NCBI GenBank assembly: GCA_036489315.1
Contig: DASXFZ010000026.1
Span: 24,841-88,840 of the forward strand
Source: Candidatus Cybelea sp.
Lineage (GTDB): Bacteria; Vulcanimicrobiota; Vulcanimicrobiia; Vulcanimicrobiales; Vulcanimicrobiaceae
Length of the DNA: 64,000 bases
Direction of reading: 5' to 3'
This document shows positions 44,080 through 52,424 of the stretch, piece by piece; the stretch's first letter is position 1, and each line of letters starts with the position of its first letter. Position numbers and translations under genes: made by a program. Below the pieces are notes generated by a model, which was not told where the DNA came from, ran no database searches, and saw only the letters and a list, made by a program, of their open reading frames with translations.

Positions 44080-44520
44080 ATGATGCAGATTGCCGCCGTT
44101 TTGTTCCTCTCGGGTTTGCTTGCGCAGGCGGCACCCTCCGGCCCGCCGACCGCGGGCTTCACGACGTTCATCACCGACATTATCGCCGGGCGGATTCCGA
44201 CCAACATCTCCGAGAGCATGAACTCGCAGTCGGAGGGGCTCTCGCGGGCTCGCCAAGCATTCGCGCAGCTCGGCACGTTCAAGCGGCTGCAGTTCGTTCG
44301 CGAAGAGAACATGCAAGGCTACCGCCGCTATCACTACACGGCAATCTTCCAAAAGAGCTCGCTGCACATCGTCTTTGTGACCGACTCCGAGGGCACGATC
44401 GTCGGCTTCTTCCCCGACCAGTCGCAGCAGCAACAGCAACAGCAGGGGGCGCCGCCGCAGGGGCCGCCGCAAGGGCCGCCGCAGTCGCCGCAGGACCCGT
44501 ACGGCCCGCCGGCCGCTTAG
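44080..44520 (+). CDS. Small secreted protein with Gln/Pro-rich tail
   Basis: The 146-aa product has a signal peptide (IAAVLFLSGLLAQAA), a globular part of about 85 aa (TNISESMNSQSEGLSRARQA to HIVFVTDSEGTIVGFFPDQ), and a low-complexity tail of QQQ, GPPQ and SPQDPYGPP. The globular part, a helix followed by strands ending with an IVGFF strand, resembles DUF3887-type or NTF2-like small domains, but this is a weak guess. Start is ATG 44080, 59 bases from the divergent aspartyl-protease gene. Its stop overlaps the stop of the convergent NHL lipoprotein by four bases. Confidence 0.65.
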   Translation: MMQIAAVLFLSGLLAQAAPSGPPTAGFTTFITDIIAGRIPTNISESMNSQSEGLSRARQAFAQLGTFKRLQFVREENMQGYRRYHYTAIFQKSSLHIVFVTDSEGTIVGFFPDQSQQQQQQQGAPPQGPPQGPPQSPQDPYGPPAA

Positions 44521-45503
44521 AAGACCTGACCGTCGCTCAACGCCATGCCCTGAACGCTGCCATACGATTTGACGCGAATCTTCTCGTGCAGAACGTTCGG
44601 GCTGCCGTTGGGATTGAGCAGCGGATACGGTGATGAGAAGATCCGTCCCTCGGCGAAGCTCGAGACCCACAGCGAGTGCTGATCTCGGCTGATCGCGATC
44701 TGCGTTGGCGCGTCCCGCACGCCGACCACCAGCGTTGGTTCTTGATACCCGGGAGGAAAGACGTCGATGCGGTTCGTTCCGCCGGTCTCGACCGTGAGAA
44801 TCGTTCCGCCCTCGGTAACGACGACGCTCTGCGGCTGATTGATGCTCATCCCTAAAATCGAGCCCTGCGACGAACCCGCGGCAAACTCTTCGATGCTGCC
44901 GGTGCCGTGCGGCGACGAGCGGTAGGCGACGTACAGGTTTCCTTGCGGGTCGAAATCTAAGCCGTCTGCCTCGACGCCGGGCGTCTGCAGTACTTGCGAT
45001 GCTTGAGTCGTGCCCGCAGCGAACTCGACGACCGTGCCGTTGTCGGCATTGGTAACCCACAGATTGCCGCGGCTGTCGACAGCGGGATAGAGCGGCCGCT
45101 CGAGGTCTTGCGAGAACGACCGCGACGGTTCGGTTGCGCCGGGTGGATACTCGACGACCGAATTCCCATACTGGTTGGCGACGTAGAGATTGCCGTTACG
45201 ATCCAGACAGACGCCGTACGCGGATTCGATGCCGTCGGTAATCTCGCCGAGCGGCGGCCGGTTCCGCTTTTCGGGGAAGATCAGCACCTTGTCGCCGTCG
45301 GTAACGTAGACCACGCGCTGCGTCGCCGCGTCGCGCGAGATCCAACCGTGCCCCTTCGGGCCGTGCGGCGCGACGCCGGCCGGCGAAGCCAACGGCGCCG
45401 GAGCATTGGATACAGCAGACGGCGTCGCCGAACCCGAGCAGGCGGCGAGCCCGGCAAGCGCCGGTGCGAGCACGGCGCAGGAGAAAAATCCCTTCGTGCG
45501 CAT
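44517..45503 (-). CDS. NHL-repeat (SMP-30-like) beta-propeller lipoprotein
   Basis: The product is 328 aa. ATG 45503 follows AAAGGAG and gives a lipobox signal (LAPALAGLAAC). Repeats with the shape G-x-LYVAN-x-x-x-x-x-V-x-x-Y occur throughout: YGVCLDRNGNLYVANQYGNS, PAVDSRGNLWVTNADNGTVV, GLDFDPQGNLYVAYRSS and QIAISRDQHSLWVSSFAEG. This is the six-bladed NHL/SMP-30 type fold. No gluconolactonase metal site is obvious, so a binding role is more likely than catalysis. It follows a related lipoprotein gene by 20 bases. Confidence 0.82.
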   Translation of the reverse strand: MRTKGFFSCAVLAPALAGLAACSGSATPSAVSNAPAPLASPAGVAPHGPKGHGWISRDAATQRVVYVTDGDKVLIFPEKRNRPPLGEITDGIESAYGVCLDRNGNLYVANQYGNSVVEYPPGATEPSRSFSQDLERPLYPAVDSRGNLWVTNADNGTVVEFAAGTTQASQVLQTPGVEADGLDFDPQGNLYVAYRSSPHGTGSIEEFAAGSSQGSILGMSINQPQSVVVTEGGTILTVETGGTNRIDVFPPGYQEPTLVVGVRDAPTQIAISRDQHSLWVSSFAEGRIFSSPYPLLNPNGSPNVLHEKIRVKSYGSVQGMALSDGQVF

Positions 45504-45523
45504 GAAAACGCTCCTTTCGCGCG

Positions 45524-46552
45524 TCAGCGCGCGACGCTGACGGCAGCGCCGTATGGCTTGTCGAGGTTTCCCAGCGAGAGCGTCGGATAGCCGCCCGCGG
45601 GATATTGATAGAGGAAAACGTCGTTCAAGTTCGCGTCGGGGCCGATCAGGCTGCCCGATCCGACCCAATAACCGACGACGTCCTGCGCGGCGGTAAGCAC
45701 CGTCTTACCAACGATCTTTCCGCCGGCGCCGTTCGTCTGGTAAACCGCGGACGCGACCTTGTTTTGGTAGAGCTGGTCGCCGACGTCGACGTACTCGCCG
45801 TCCCATGCAATCGCGCCGGGATAGTTAATCGTCGCGTTGAGCGAGATCTTGTTTAATTTTTGCTGGCCGCGCAGCAGTTCGGCAAAGGCAAACCTCTTTG
45901 ACGTGTCGAGGCCGTCAACGTAGAGGTTGCTGGCGGGGTCGAAGCCGGCGAAGAAGTAGTAAAAGATCTTCGGATCGTTGACGATCAGCGGCGGGCCCTT
46001 CGTTTGGTGATAGATGGCGACGTTTCCGGGTCCGCTCGCGGTCGAGAAGATGTTGGTCACGACCAGCGCGCCGGTGCGCGGATTCACCGCGCAGCCAAGG
46101 GGGTAATAGCCCGGATCGCCGAGCGTCTTGAGCGGCGCGGTTCCGCCGTGGGCGTACTCGACGAGGTTCTGCCCTAAATTGTTGGCAACCCAGATGTTGC
46201 CGTGGCGATCGGTGCAGATGCCGTCGGGGCCCTTGAGCCCCTTGAGCTCGCCCACGATCGTATTGTTCTTATAGACGATGACGTCGTTCGCGCGGTAGTT
46301 GGTGACGTACAGCAGGCCGCACGGCGGCAACTTGCCATTGTAACCGCAGGTCGCTGCCGACGGCAGCATCCAAGATTTGCCGCCGCTGGGCGTGCCGGCG
46401 GCCGGGTCGGCGAGCGCGCCGCTCCGAGGGACTGCCGGCTCGACCTCACGGCCGGAACCGCCCGCCGGGGCGACCTGGGCGCCCGTGCAGGCGCTCAAAA
46501 GAGCGGCGCCGATAATGACGGCCGCTCGCGCAAGAGAGTTCGTAGATGACAT
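45524..46552 (-). CDS. NHL-repeat-like beta-propeller lipoprotein
   Basis: The 342-aa product has a lipobox signal (IIGAALLSAC) followed by a Pro/Gly-rich linker. Propeller blades include LLYVTNYRANDVIVYKNNTI, GPDGICTDRHGNIWVANNLG, YPLGCAVNPRTGALVVTNI, AGFDPASNLYVDGLD and AIAWDGEYVDVGDQLYQN. It is homologous to the adjacent lipoprotein and forms a probable two-gene operon with it. Lipoproteins of this build are abundant in the group of bacteria suggested here; role unknown. Confidence 0.82.
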   Translation of the reverse strand: MSSTNSLARAAVIIGAALLSACTGAQVAPAGGSGREVEPAVPRSGALADPAAGTPSGGKSWMLPSAATCGYNGKLPPCGLLYVTNYRANDVIVYKNNTIVGELKGLKGPDGICTDRHGNIWVANNLGQNLVEYAHGGTAPLKTLGDPGYYPLGCAVNPRTGALVVTNIFSTASGPGNVAIYHQTKGPPLIVNDPKIFYYFFAGFDPASNLYVDGLDTSKRFAFAELLRGQQKLNKISLNATINYPGAIAWDGEYVDVGDQLYQNKVASAVYQTNGAGGKIVGKTVLTAAQDVVGYWVGSGSLIGPDANLNDVFLYQYPAGGYPTLSLGNLDKPYGAAVSVAR

Positions 46553-46634
46553 GAGGCGCGGCTCCTTTGCACCCCTCGAATGGGAGATCTAGACTACGAC
46601 TCTAGTCATCTTTTTCCTCCGAACGGAGGCGCCG

Positions 46635-46994
46635 CTACTGCGTTCCGATCGTCTGATTGGCGTTGGTCAGCAGATAGATCTTGTCGGCGTGAGCCTGCCC
46701 GAGCGCCTTGCGATCGTAGATGATCCCGACGTACTGGCCGGCCTTGACCTTGCCCATCTGGTACGTCGTTTTGCCGTCGGCCGAAAAGACCTGATCGAAC
46801 TTCGGAACGAGCAGGAAGCTCATCGTCTGTTTCGTCTTCGGATTCTGTACCTTGATATTGTTCGACGACACGTGCACCGTGATGCCGTAAAAGGTCGAGG
46901 TTCCGGCGGCCGAGACGGCCAGCGGGAACGTGCCGAGCAGCGAGATCGCAATGGCGGCGATGGCCGCACGCAGTAGGAACGGATGAGTTCTCAT
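46635..46994 (-). CDS. Small secreted hypothetical protein
   Basis: The 119-aa product has a clear signal peptide (AAIAAIAISLLGTFPLAVSA) and a compact beta-rich domain: TFYGITVHVSSNNIKVQNPK, MSFLLVPKFDQVFSADGKTT and MGKVKAGQYVGIIYDRKALG. The repeated V-x-V-x-S and G-x-Y-V strands resemble OB-like DUF5666 domains. It is 82 bases upstream of the NHL pair in the same direction and divergent from rnhA. Function unknown. Confidence 0.65.
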   Translation of the reverse strand: MRTHPFLLRAAIAAIAISLLGTFPLAVSAAGTSTFYGITVHVSSNNIKVQNPKTKQTMSFLLVPKFDQVFSADGKTTYQMGKVKAGQYVGIIYDRKALGQAHADKIYLLTNANQTIGTQ

Positions 46995-47057
46995 GTTCGG
47001 TGATGTACCCGCGGCGCGGGCGGTCTATGCCTCGCTACCGCCGAAGCCCGGCTCGCT

Positions 47058-47480
47058 ATGGACGCGACACTCTTCGCCGACGGTGGTTCCCGCGGCAATC
47101 CCGGCCCGGCTGCAGGCGCGGCCGTCCTGCTCGACCCCGACGGCGAGACGATCGAAGAGATCCACGAGTACCTCGGGATCGCGACCAACAACGTCGCCGA
47201 ATGGACCGGGCTGCTGCTTGGTTTGCAGGCTGCCCGCGCCCGTGGCATCCGCCGGCTGGCGGTGCGCCTCGATTCTGAGCTGGTCGTCAAGCAGCTGCGC
47301 GGCGAGTACCGGGTCAAGAATGCGGGCCTGGTGCCGCTCTACCAGCGCGCGCGGGCGCTGGTGCGCGGCTTCGAACTGATCGATATCAAGCACGTGCCGC
47401 GCAAGCAGAACGCGGCCGCCGACCGGCTCGTCAACCTCGCGCTCGATCTGCAGGCAGCGGCGGCTGAGGCGCAGGCGTGA
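47058..47480 (+). CDS. Ribonuclease HI family protein
   Basis: The 140-aa RNase H fold carries all four catalytic acids: Asp8 (LFADGGSRGNPG), Glu48 (ATNNVAEWTGLLLGL), Asp72 (VRLDSELVVKQL) and Asp122 (NAAADRLVN). It lacks the basic protrusion of E. coli RnhA, like many short prokaryotic RNase HI proteins, and would cut the RNA strand of RNA:DNA hybrids. The stop overlaps the start of the next membrane protein gene. Confidence 0.9.
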   Translation: MDATLFADGGSRGNPGPAAGAAVLLDPDGETIEEIHEYLGIATNNVAEWTGLLLGLQAARARGIRRLAVRLDSELVVKQLRGEYRVKNAGLVPLYQRARALVRGFELIDIKHVPRKQNAAADRLVNLALDLQAAAAEAQA

Positions 47481-48130
47481 TGCGGCGCTTTCCTATCGGC
47501 ATCCTCATCGTCGTCCTGGCCATTATTTTTATTATCCTCGGCTGGCGGATCTACGGCCCCGGCGAGATGGGGCGCTTCGGCCCCGCGATTCACGCGCAAA
47601 AAGCGCCGAGCGAACTCTACGCGCGGCTATTAATCCGCTACGCGAAGCCGCCGATCGCCGAGGAAGAGTACGACACGTCCGACGTCGAGGGCGTCTCCAC
47701 GTTTTCGTACCGGATTCGCGGCTATGACGGACGCGAGATCTCGGTCAAAGCGCCGTTGGCGAAAGTCTACGACGTCAGCTTCTTTTTCGGCCGGCTCGTG
47801 CAGGACGGAATCTGGCAGCTCGAGGACAAGGCGCCGCGCCCCAACGCTAACGCCCACTACACCGTCTACGTTAAGCAGGTGGTGGACTACAAGCACGGCG
47901 ACCGCACGGTGAGCTTTACCGATCCGAACTACTGGGCGACCAAGAGCGGCCAGTTCTACTCAATCGATCTCTCGAAGGGCGTTCCCAAAGACCTCGTGCA
48001 CATGCAGAGCACGCAAATAGCCGACGCGCGATACGCGCAGATCGTCAAGGATTTTCGCGACTTCGGGCCCGACGAGTTCCGCGCGAACATCGCCAAAGCG
48101 CAGGCACGGATACGCGGCACGAAGCGTTGA
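47480..48130 (+). CDS. Membrane-anchored hypothetical protein
   Basis: The product is about 216 aa: one N-terminal transmembrane helix (IGILIVVLAIIFIILGW) and an extracytoplasmic mixed domain with GVSTFSYRIRGYDGREISVK, YDVSFFFGRLVQDGIWQLED and SIDLSKGVPKDLVHMQST. I do not recognise a family. GTG 47477 and ATG 47480 are both possible starts, each overlapping the rnhA stop. Its own stop overlaps the TTG start of the polysaccharide deacetylase, so rnhA, this gene and the deacetylase form a tight operon. Confidence 0.65.
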   Translation: MRRFPIGILIVVLAIIFIILGWRIYGPGEMGRFGPAIHAQKAPSELYARLLIRYAKPPIAEEEYDTSDVEGVSTFSYRIRGYDGREISVKAPLAKVYDVSFFFGRLVQDGIWQLEDKAPRPNANAHYTVYVKQVVDYKHGDRTVSFTDPNYWATKSGQFYSIDLSKGVPKDLVHMQSTQIADARYAQIVKDFRDFGPDEFRANIAKAQARIRGTKR

Positions 48131-48936
48131 GTCCGCGGCGGCGCTGGATCATCTGCTGGATCGCGATCCTCGCCGTGCTGGGCGCCGGTGCGTATGCGGC
48201 CTACCAAGTGCTGGAGAGCCCGAGCAGTCAAGTCTTCGGCAAGACGATCGTCAGCGGGCCGAAGAACCAGCGGGTCATCGCGCTCACCTACGACGACGGG
48301 CCGAACCCGCCGTATACCGACGAGCTGCTCTCGGTGCTGCGCGACGAGCACGTGCACGCGACGTTTTTCGTGGTCGGGCGCGCTGTCGCGGCCTATCCCG
48401 GCGTCGTGCGCCGCGAAGTCGCCGACGGCAACGCGATCGGCAATCATACGTGGAACCACGGCCACCTGCTGCTCTACGGAAGCGACAGCCTTCGCCGGAC
48501 GCTCGAGCGCACGGATCGCGCGATCTACGCAGCCACCGGCGTGCACACCCGCCTCATGCGGCCGCCGTTTGGCGCGCGCGATTGGCTCGTGCTCGGCGAG
48601 GTGCGCCGGCTTGGCTACACGCCGGTGATGTGGTCGGTGCCGCTGGCCAACGACTGGGAGGATCCGCCGGCGCGGGTGATCGCGTCGCGCGTGCTGCGCT
48701 ACGCGAGCGATGGCGCGATCATCGTTCTGCACGACGGTAATCGGGGAATCATCTGCAGTGATTCGCGCAGCGGACGGCGGCTCTGCGACCGCAGTGCCGA
48801 CGTCGCGGCAACGCGCCTGATCGTCGATGCGCTCAAGGGCGAGGGCTATCAGTTCGTGACGATCCCGGAGCTTTTGCGCTTACCAGGGCACCGCGTGAAG
48901 GCGCTTACGCGTACAGCCTCCCGTGAAGCCGAATGA
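48127..48936 (+). CDS. Polysaccharide deacetylase (NodB homology domain)
   Basis: This is a 269-aa carbohydrate esterase family 4 protein behind one N-terminal transmembrane anchor. Catalytic residues are in TYDDGPNPP (Asp56, Asp57), the metal histidines in GNHTWNHGHL (His107, His111), RPPFGARDW (Arg145), and the last motif is IIVLHDGNRG. It would remove N-acetyl groups from peptidoglycan or exopolysaccharide in the envelope. TTG 48127 overlaps the preceding stop (TTGA). The 3' end overlaps the convergent DUF3465 gene by 32 bases. Confidence 0.9.
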   Translation: MSPRRRWIICWIAILAVLGAGAYAAYQVLESPSSQVFGKTIVSGPKNQRVIALTYDDGPNPPYTDELLSVLRDEHVHATFFVVGRAVAAYPGVVRREVADGNAIGNHTWNHGHLLLYGSDSLRRTLERTDRAIYAATGVHTRLMRPPFGARDWLVLGEVRRLGYTPVMWSVPLANDWEDPPARVIASRVLRYASDGAIIVLHDGNRGIICSDSRSGRRLCDRSADVAATRLIVDALKGEGYQFVTIPELLRLPGHRVKALTRTASREAE

Positions 48937-49198
48937 AGCCGTCGCGATGCAGGTGGGCCGGATCGTGATGCGTCCAATGCAGCACGGGCGGCCGCCCCGG
49001 ATCGTGCACCAGCTCGCCCGCGACTTCGATGCGGTCGCCGGGCTTCACCGGGCAGCGCGGTGCGATGTCGACGTTGTCGACGACCTCAACCGTGCCGGCG
49101 CTGCTCGCGACGTCGAAGGCTTCGTGCATGCAGTGCGTCCGCGAGCCGTAGAAGAAGCGCGGTGCGGAAGAGACCGTTCCCGATATATCGACCCACAT
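48905..49198 (-). CDS. DUF3465-like protein
   Basis: The product is about 97 aa from ATG 49198; TTG 49234 would give 109 aa. The sequence has the DUF3465 pattern: an early strand ISGTVSSAPRFFYG, VVDNVDIAPRCPVKPGDRIE, VAGELVHDPGRPPVLHWTHH and DPAHLHRDGFIRLHGRLYA. This is an OB-like small domain of unknown function, often exported or nucleic-acid related. Neither start has a convincing ribosome site. It is divergent from the GNAT gene and tail-to-tail with the deacetylase. Confidence 0.75.
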   Translation of the reverse strand: MWVDISGTVSSAPRFFYGSRTHCMHEAFDVASSAGTVEVVDNVDIAPRCPVKPGDRIEVAGELVHDPGRPPVLHWTHHDPAHLHRDGFIRLHGRLYA

Positions 49199-49248
49199 CG
49201 CCGGCACTATCACGCGCGCGCAGGCGAGCGGCAAGGCCGCGGCGCGCG

Positions 49249-49824
49249 GTGAGAACGATTCGTACCGCGCGCCTGCGGCTCGTCCCGGTCACGGTCGAGA
49301 ACGCCGGCATCCTTTGGGAAGTTCTACAGGAGCCCGATCTGCGCGACTATCAGGATCTGCCCAATGTCAACCGCGCGCAGTTTCTGCGAGCCGTCGGTCA
49401 GCGCCCGACGCGCTTTGGCCCCGGCACGAGCGGCCGCTTCGAGTGGCTCGTGCACTTCGCCCAAGGCCAGAGCGAGCCGCTCGGCTGGGTGTCGCTGCGC
49501 GTTCAGGAAAACGACCGTACGAGCGCGGAGATCGGTTACAGCGTCGTACGCGTCTATCGCGGCCGCGGCATCGCCACCGAAGCGGTCGAAGCACTGATCG
49601 ACGAAGGTTTCGAACGCGCCAGCCTGCGGCGCATTCGCGCGTATTGTCTACCCGAGAATCGCTCGTCGCGCGCGGTGCTGCGGCGCACCGGCTTCAGCGG
49701 CGACGGCACGCTGCCGCGCGGGGCGACGGTGCAAGGCAAACCCGTCGACGTGCTGGCGCACACCCTCGAGCGTGAAGAATGGGCGGCGGCCGTCAAGCCG
49801 AGTCGGAGAACCACTCAATCGTAA
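49249..49824 (+). CDS. GNAT family N-acetyltransferase (RimJ/RimL-like)
   Basis: The 191-aa product opens IRTARLRLVPVTVENAGILW, then has EPLGWVSLRVQENDRTSAEIG, the acetyl-CoA loop YSVVRVYRGRGIATEAVEAL, and RIRAYCLPENRSSRAVLRRT, the layout of GNATs of the RimJ/RimL type. The substrate cannot be told. GTG 49249 is chosen because it directly begins the conserved strand. The 3' end overlaps the convergent NUDIX gene by 32 bases. Confidence 0.87.
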   Translation: MRTIRTARLRLVPVTVENAGILWEVLQEPDLRDYQDLPNVNRAQFLRAVGQRPTRFGPGTSGRFEWLVHFAQGQSEPLGWVSLRVQENDRTSAEIGYSVVRVYRGRGIATEAVEALIDEGFERASLRRIRAYCLPENRSSRAVLRRTGFSGDGTLPRGATVQGKPVDVLAHTLEREEWAAAVKPSRRTTQS

Positions 49825-50290
49825 TCCCGGCTTCCTGAAAGCCGGCGTAGCGGCGCTCGAGCGCGCCCTGCAGATAGGCGAGCAGCGGCTCACGCACGAC
49901 CGCAACCACGATCCGCTCGCGCACCTCGCTCAAAGCCACCCACTCCACCCCAACAACATGATCTTCCACCCCCGCTGTCACCCTGAGCTTGTCGAAGGGC
50001 GGCTTGTCGAAGGACTGAAGCTTGTCGAACGACACGTGAAACGCTGCGTTGAGGAAATGGCGCTCGCCGTCGTAACTCTCACTGACGTAAGCTAGTTCGC
50101 CGGGGTGCACGCGCAGCTGCGTCTCTTCGTAAAACTCGCGGACGACGGTCTCGACGAGCAGTTCGCCGGGCTGCTGCCGTCCGCCGGGAAGATTCCATAA
50201 CGGCTGCGGCTGGTTTGGGTAGCGCGACGCGACGAGCAAAATCCGGCCCTCACGGATCGCGATGCCGGTGGCGAGGTGGATCGTCGTCAC
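49793..50290 (-). CDS. NUDIX hydrolase with an intragenic FDKL repeat insertion
   Basis: The 165-aa product contains the Nudix box GGRQQPGELLVETVVREFYE with the following EET, which binds the metal for cleavage of a nucleoside diphosphate-linked substrate. Between FHV and GVEDHVVGVEWV lies an extra segment in which FDK occurs three times (SFDKLQSFDKPPFDKLRVTA), encoded by copies of a TTCGACAAGC unit. It looks like a translated dispersed repeat placed in a surface loop. The ATG overlaps the stop of the upstream glycosyltransferase (ATGA), so the enzyme belongs to the glycosyltransferase operon and may act on sugar nucleotides (inference). Confidence 0.88.
   Translation of the reverse strand: MTTIHLATGIAIREGRILLVASRYPNQPQPLWNLPGGRQQPGELLVETVVREFYEETQLRVHPGELAYVSESYDGERHFLNAAFHVSFDKLQSFDKPPFDKLRVTAGVEDHVVGVEWVALSEVRERIVVAVVREPLLAYLQGALERRYAGFQEAGITIEWFSDSA
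49976..50034. repeat. Dispersed CTTGTCGAA-type repeat, three units, inside the NUDIX gene
   Basis: The plus strand contains CACCCTGAGCTTGTCGAAGG followed by two shorter CTTGTCGAA units at about 15-20 base spacing. The core CCTGAGCTTGTCGAAGGG is, from general knowledge, a short repeat seen at many loci in unrelated bacterial genomes. Here its length keeps the NUDIX frame open. Confidence 0.65.
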
Positions 50291-51318
50291 AGCATCGCCT
50301 CGATGACGTCGAGCGTCTTCGCCGCGGTCTGCTCCCAGGTAAACGACGCGGCGCGCGGCGGCCCGCGCCGGCGCAAGCCCTGCGCGAACGGCGCGTCGCC
50401 GGTCACCCGCAGGATCGCCGCCGCCAGCTCTTCGGGCGAGCCGGGCGCGACGTAGTAGGCGGCGTCGCCGCCGGCCTCCGGAATCGACGCGGCGTTCGAG
50501 GCGACGACCGGCGCGCCGTAACTCATCCCCTCGAGCACCGGCAGCCCGAAGCCTTCGTATCGCGAGGGAAAGGCGAGCAGCGCGCAGGCGCGATAGAGCG
50601 CGGCCAGCGTCGCATCGTCGACGTGGCCGAGCTCGACCACCCGAACGCCCGCCGGCACCTCGAACTCACCGTGCAGCTGCGCGGTCGCGACGAGCGTGAG
50701 ATCGGAACGCTCGCGCCCGACGAGCTCCATCGCGGAAAGCAGTGTGTCGAAGCCCTTGCGCCGTTCGGCCGCGCCCACGTAGAGGGCGAATGGGGCGAGC
50801 GCATCGACGTCGAGGGCGACCGGTTCGGCCGGGCGCGGCGGACGGACGCCGAGCGGAATCGGCGTGAGCCGCTCGGGCGCGATGCGAAGCTCGCGCGCGA
50901 GTTCGCGCTGCGCAAAGTAGGAATCGGTGATCAGCGCCCGGCAGCGCTGCGCCGCGCTTTCGAAGATTTTCTGCGTCGCCGGCGCGTAATCGGGCACGAC
51001 GAAGTTCGACGCGTCGTGCAGCGTCGCGGCGGCGGGCAGCGTGAAGTTCGTCCAGCTGCAGCCGTTGAATGGAAACCAGAGCGCGTTTAAGCCGGCGCGC
51101 CCGTGGAGCGCACGCGAGACGACGCGATAGCGCCGCGCGTCGACTTCCCGCAAGTAGCGCCCGCGCACCGTCCAGCTATGCCACTCCGGGACGATCAGCG
51201 TTACCTCGACGCGCGCGCGCTCGCGCTCCCACCAGACGCGCAGGATCTCGCGCAGGTAGCGGCCGATGCCGCGCCGGTCGCCGGGAAGATTCCACGCGTC
51301 GACGCCGAGCCGAATCAC
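50287..51318 (-). CDS. Glycosyltransferase family 4 (GT-B), second of a pair
   Basis: The 343-aa product begins at GTG 51318 (VIRLGVDAWNLPGDRRGIGR), which overlaps the stop of the first GT4 gene (GTGA); a much longer open frame shadows that gene. The acceptor-side motif is DSYFAQRELARELRI, the C-terminal Rossmann domain has LYVGAAERRKGFDTLLSAME, and the nucleotide-sugar site is FPSRYEGFGLPVLEGMSYGA with the EX7E-type glutamates. It transfers a sugar to a lipid- or polymer-linked glycan in the cytoplasm. Operon with the first GT4 and the NUDIX gene. Confidence 0.9.
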   Translation of the reverse strand: MIRLGVDAWNLPGDRRGIGRYLREILRVWWERERARVEVTLIVPEWHSWTVRGRYLREVDARRYRVVSRALHGRAGLNALWFPFNGCSWTNFTLPAAATLHDASNFVVPDYAPATQKIFESAAQRCRALITDSYFAQRELARELRIAPERLTPIPLGVRPPRPAEPVALDVDALAPFALYVGAAERRKGFDTLLSAMELVGRERSDLTLVATAQLHGEFEVPAGVRVVELGHVDDATLAALYRACALLAFPSRYEGFGLPVLEGMSYGAPVVASNAASIPEAGGDAAYYVAPGSPEELAAAILRVTGDAPFAQGLRRRGPPRAASFTWEQTAAKTLDVIEAML

Positions 51319-52367
51319 GCGACGAGCGAATGAAAGAGCGCCGCGTGCTGCTGCGCGCTGCGATCCCAACTGAACTGCTCGACGCGTTCCAGCCCCGCCG
51401 CGCGCAGACGCGCGCGCAGATCGTCGTCGGAGACGATGCGCCGCAGCGCGGCGGCCCAGGCGGCCGCGTCGTCGGGCGGCGCGTAGAGGGCGGCGACGCC
51501 CGCGACCTCCGGCAACGAGCTGGCGTGCGAGGCGACGACCGGCGTGCCGCAGGCCATTGCCTCGAGCATCGGCATGCCGAACGTCTCGTGGTACGACGCC
51601 ATCGCCAGCGCGAGCGCGCCGCGATAAGCGGCGCGCAGGGCTTCGCTGCGATCGGCGAGCAGATCGTCGCCGAGGTTGCCGATGTGCAGCACGCCCGGCA
51701 GCTGCGGGGCGCGCGGCCCGGCAACGGCGAGCAGCGGTGCGTCGCTGCCGCTCCAGGCCGCACGATACGCCTCGTAGAGCAAGTCGAAGTTCTTGCGCGG
51801 TTCGCCGATCGGATCGCCGATGAAGAGGAGGTAGCGCTGCCCCTGCAGCGCGGCGGGCAGCGGCTGCGGATCGCCTGGTGAGAACGCCGCTTCGACCCCG
51901 TGCGGAATGATCTCGATCTGCTCGAGGGGGACGGCGAGCAGCTCGTGCACTTCGTCGCGACCGAAGCGCGAGACGGCGATCACGCGCTCGGCGCGGCGGG
52001 CGGAGCGGAGAAACGGCAGCTGGGCGTGCTTGCGGCGCTGCGGGTCGGCGGCGGGGTAGCGGAACGGTACCGCGTCGTGGATCGTGGCGACCGCGGGCTG
52101 CGCCGAAGCAAAGAAGGTGCCGTTGGCGGGATGCCACACGAGATCGGCGTCGTGCGGCACGCGCCCGCGGACCTTGAAGTTTTCGTTGCCCAGCACGCGG
52201 GCGTACGCCGCACGGCGGCGCGCCGCAAAGAAGCCGTCGGCGAGCAGCGTGAGCGCGAGGTCGTCGCGCAGCACGAGGCGCCGCAGGATCGCACGCGCGT
52301 AACGCCCGATGCCGCGCGTATCCTCTGCGATGACGCGCGCGTCGACGGCCAGGCGCAGAGGCGGCAT
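51315..52367 (-). CDS. Glycosyltransferase family 4 (GT-B), first of a pair
   Basis: The product is 350 aa from ATG 52367 (MPPLRLAVDARVIAEDTRGI). Motifs are ATIHDAVPFRYPAADPQR, VIAVSRFGRDEVHELLAV, YLLFIGDPIGEPRKNFDLL and MASYHETFGMPMLEAMACGT with the conserved glutamates. It is a paralogue of the downstream GT4; both share the GIGRY motif after the first strand. The divergent GT2 gene starts 57 bases away. The pair probably adds successive sugars in one glycan. Confidence 0.9.
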   Translation of the reverse strand: MPPLRLAVDARVIAEDTRGIGRYARAILRRLVLRDDLALTLLADGFFAARRRAAYARVLGNENFKVRGRVPHDADLVWHPANGTFFASAQPAVATIHDAVPFRYPAADPQRRKHAQLPFLRSARRAERVIAVSRFGRDEVHELLAVPLEQIEIIPHGVEAAFSPGDPQPLPAALQGQRYLLFIGDPIGEPRKNFDLLYEAYRAAWSGSDAPLLAVAGPRAPQLPGVLHIGNLGDDLLADRSEALRAAYRGALALAMASYHETFGMPMLEAMACGTPVVASHASSLPEVAGVAALYAPPDDAAAWAAALRRIVSDDDLRARLRAAGLERVEQFSWDRSAQQHAALFHSLVA

Positions 52368-52424
52368 CACGCCCGCTTCGCGTACTCGGCGGAAACTCCG
52401 CCGCCGCGCGCGAAGCGCATATCG

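Noticed and set aside
44421..44515. CAG/CAA and CCG repeats as a repeat locus
   Set aside because: They simply encode the Gln- and Pro-rich tail of the small secreted protein.
46612..46635. CCTCCGAACGGAGG palindrome as a terminator
   Set aside because: It has no T run on the useful strand after the stem; it may be a leader hairpin but nothing supports a role.
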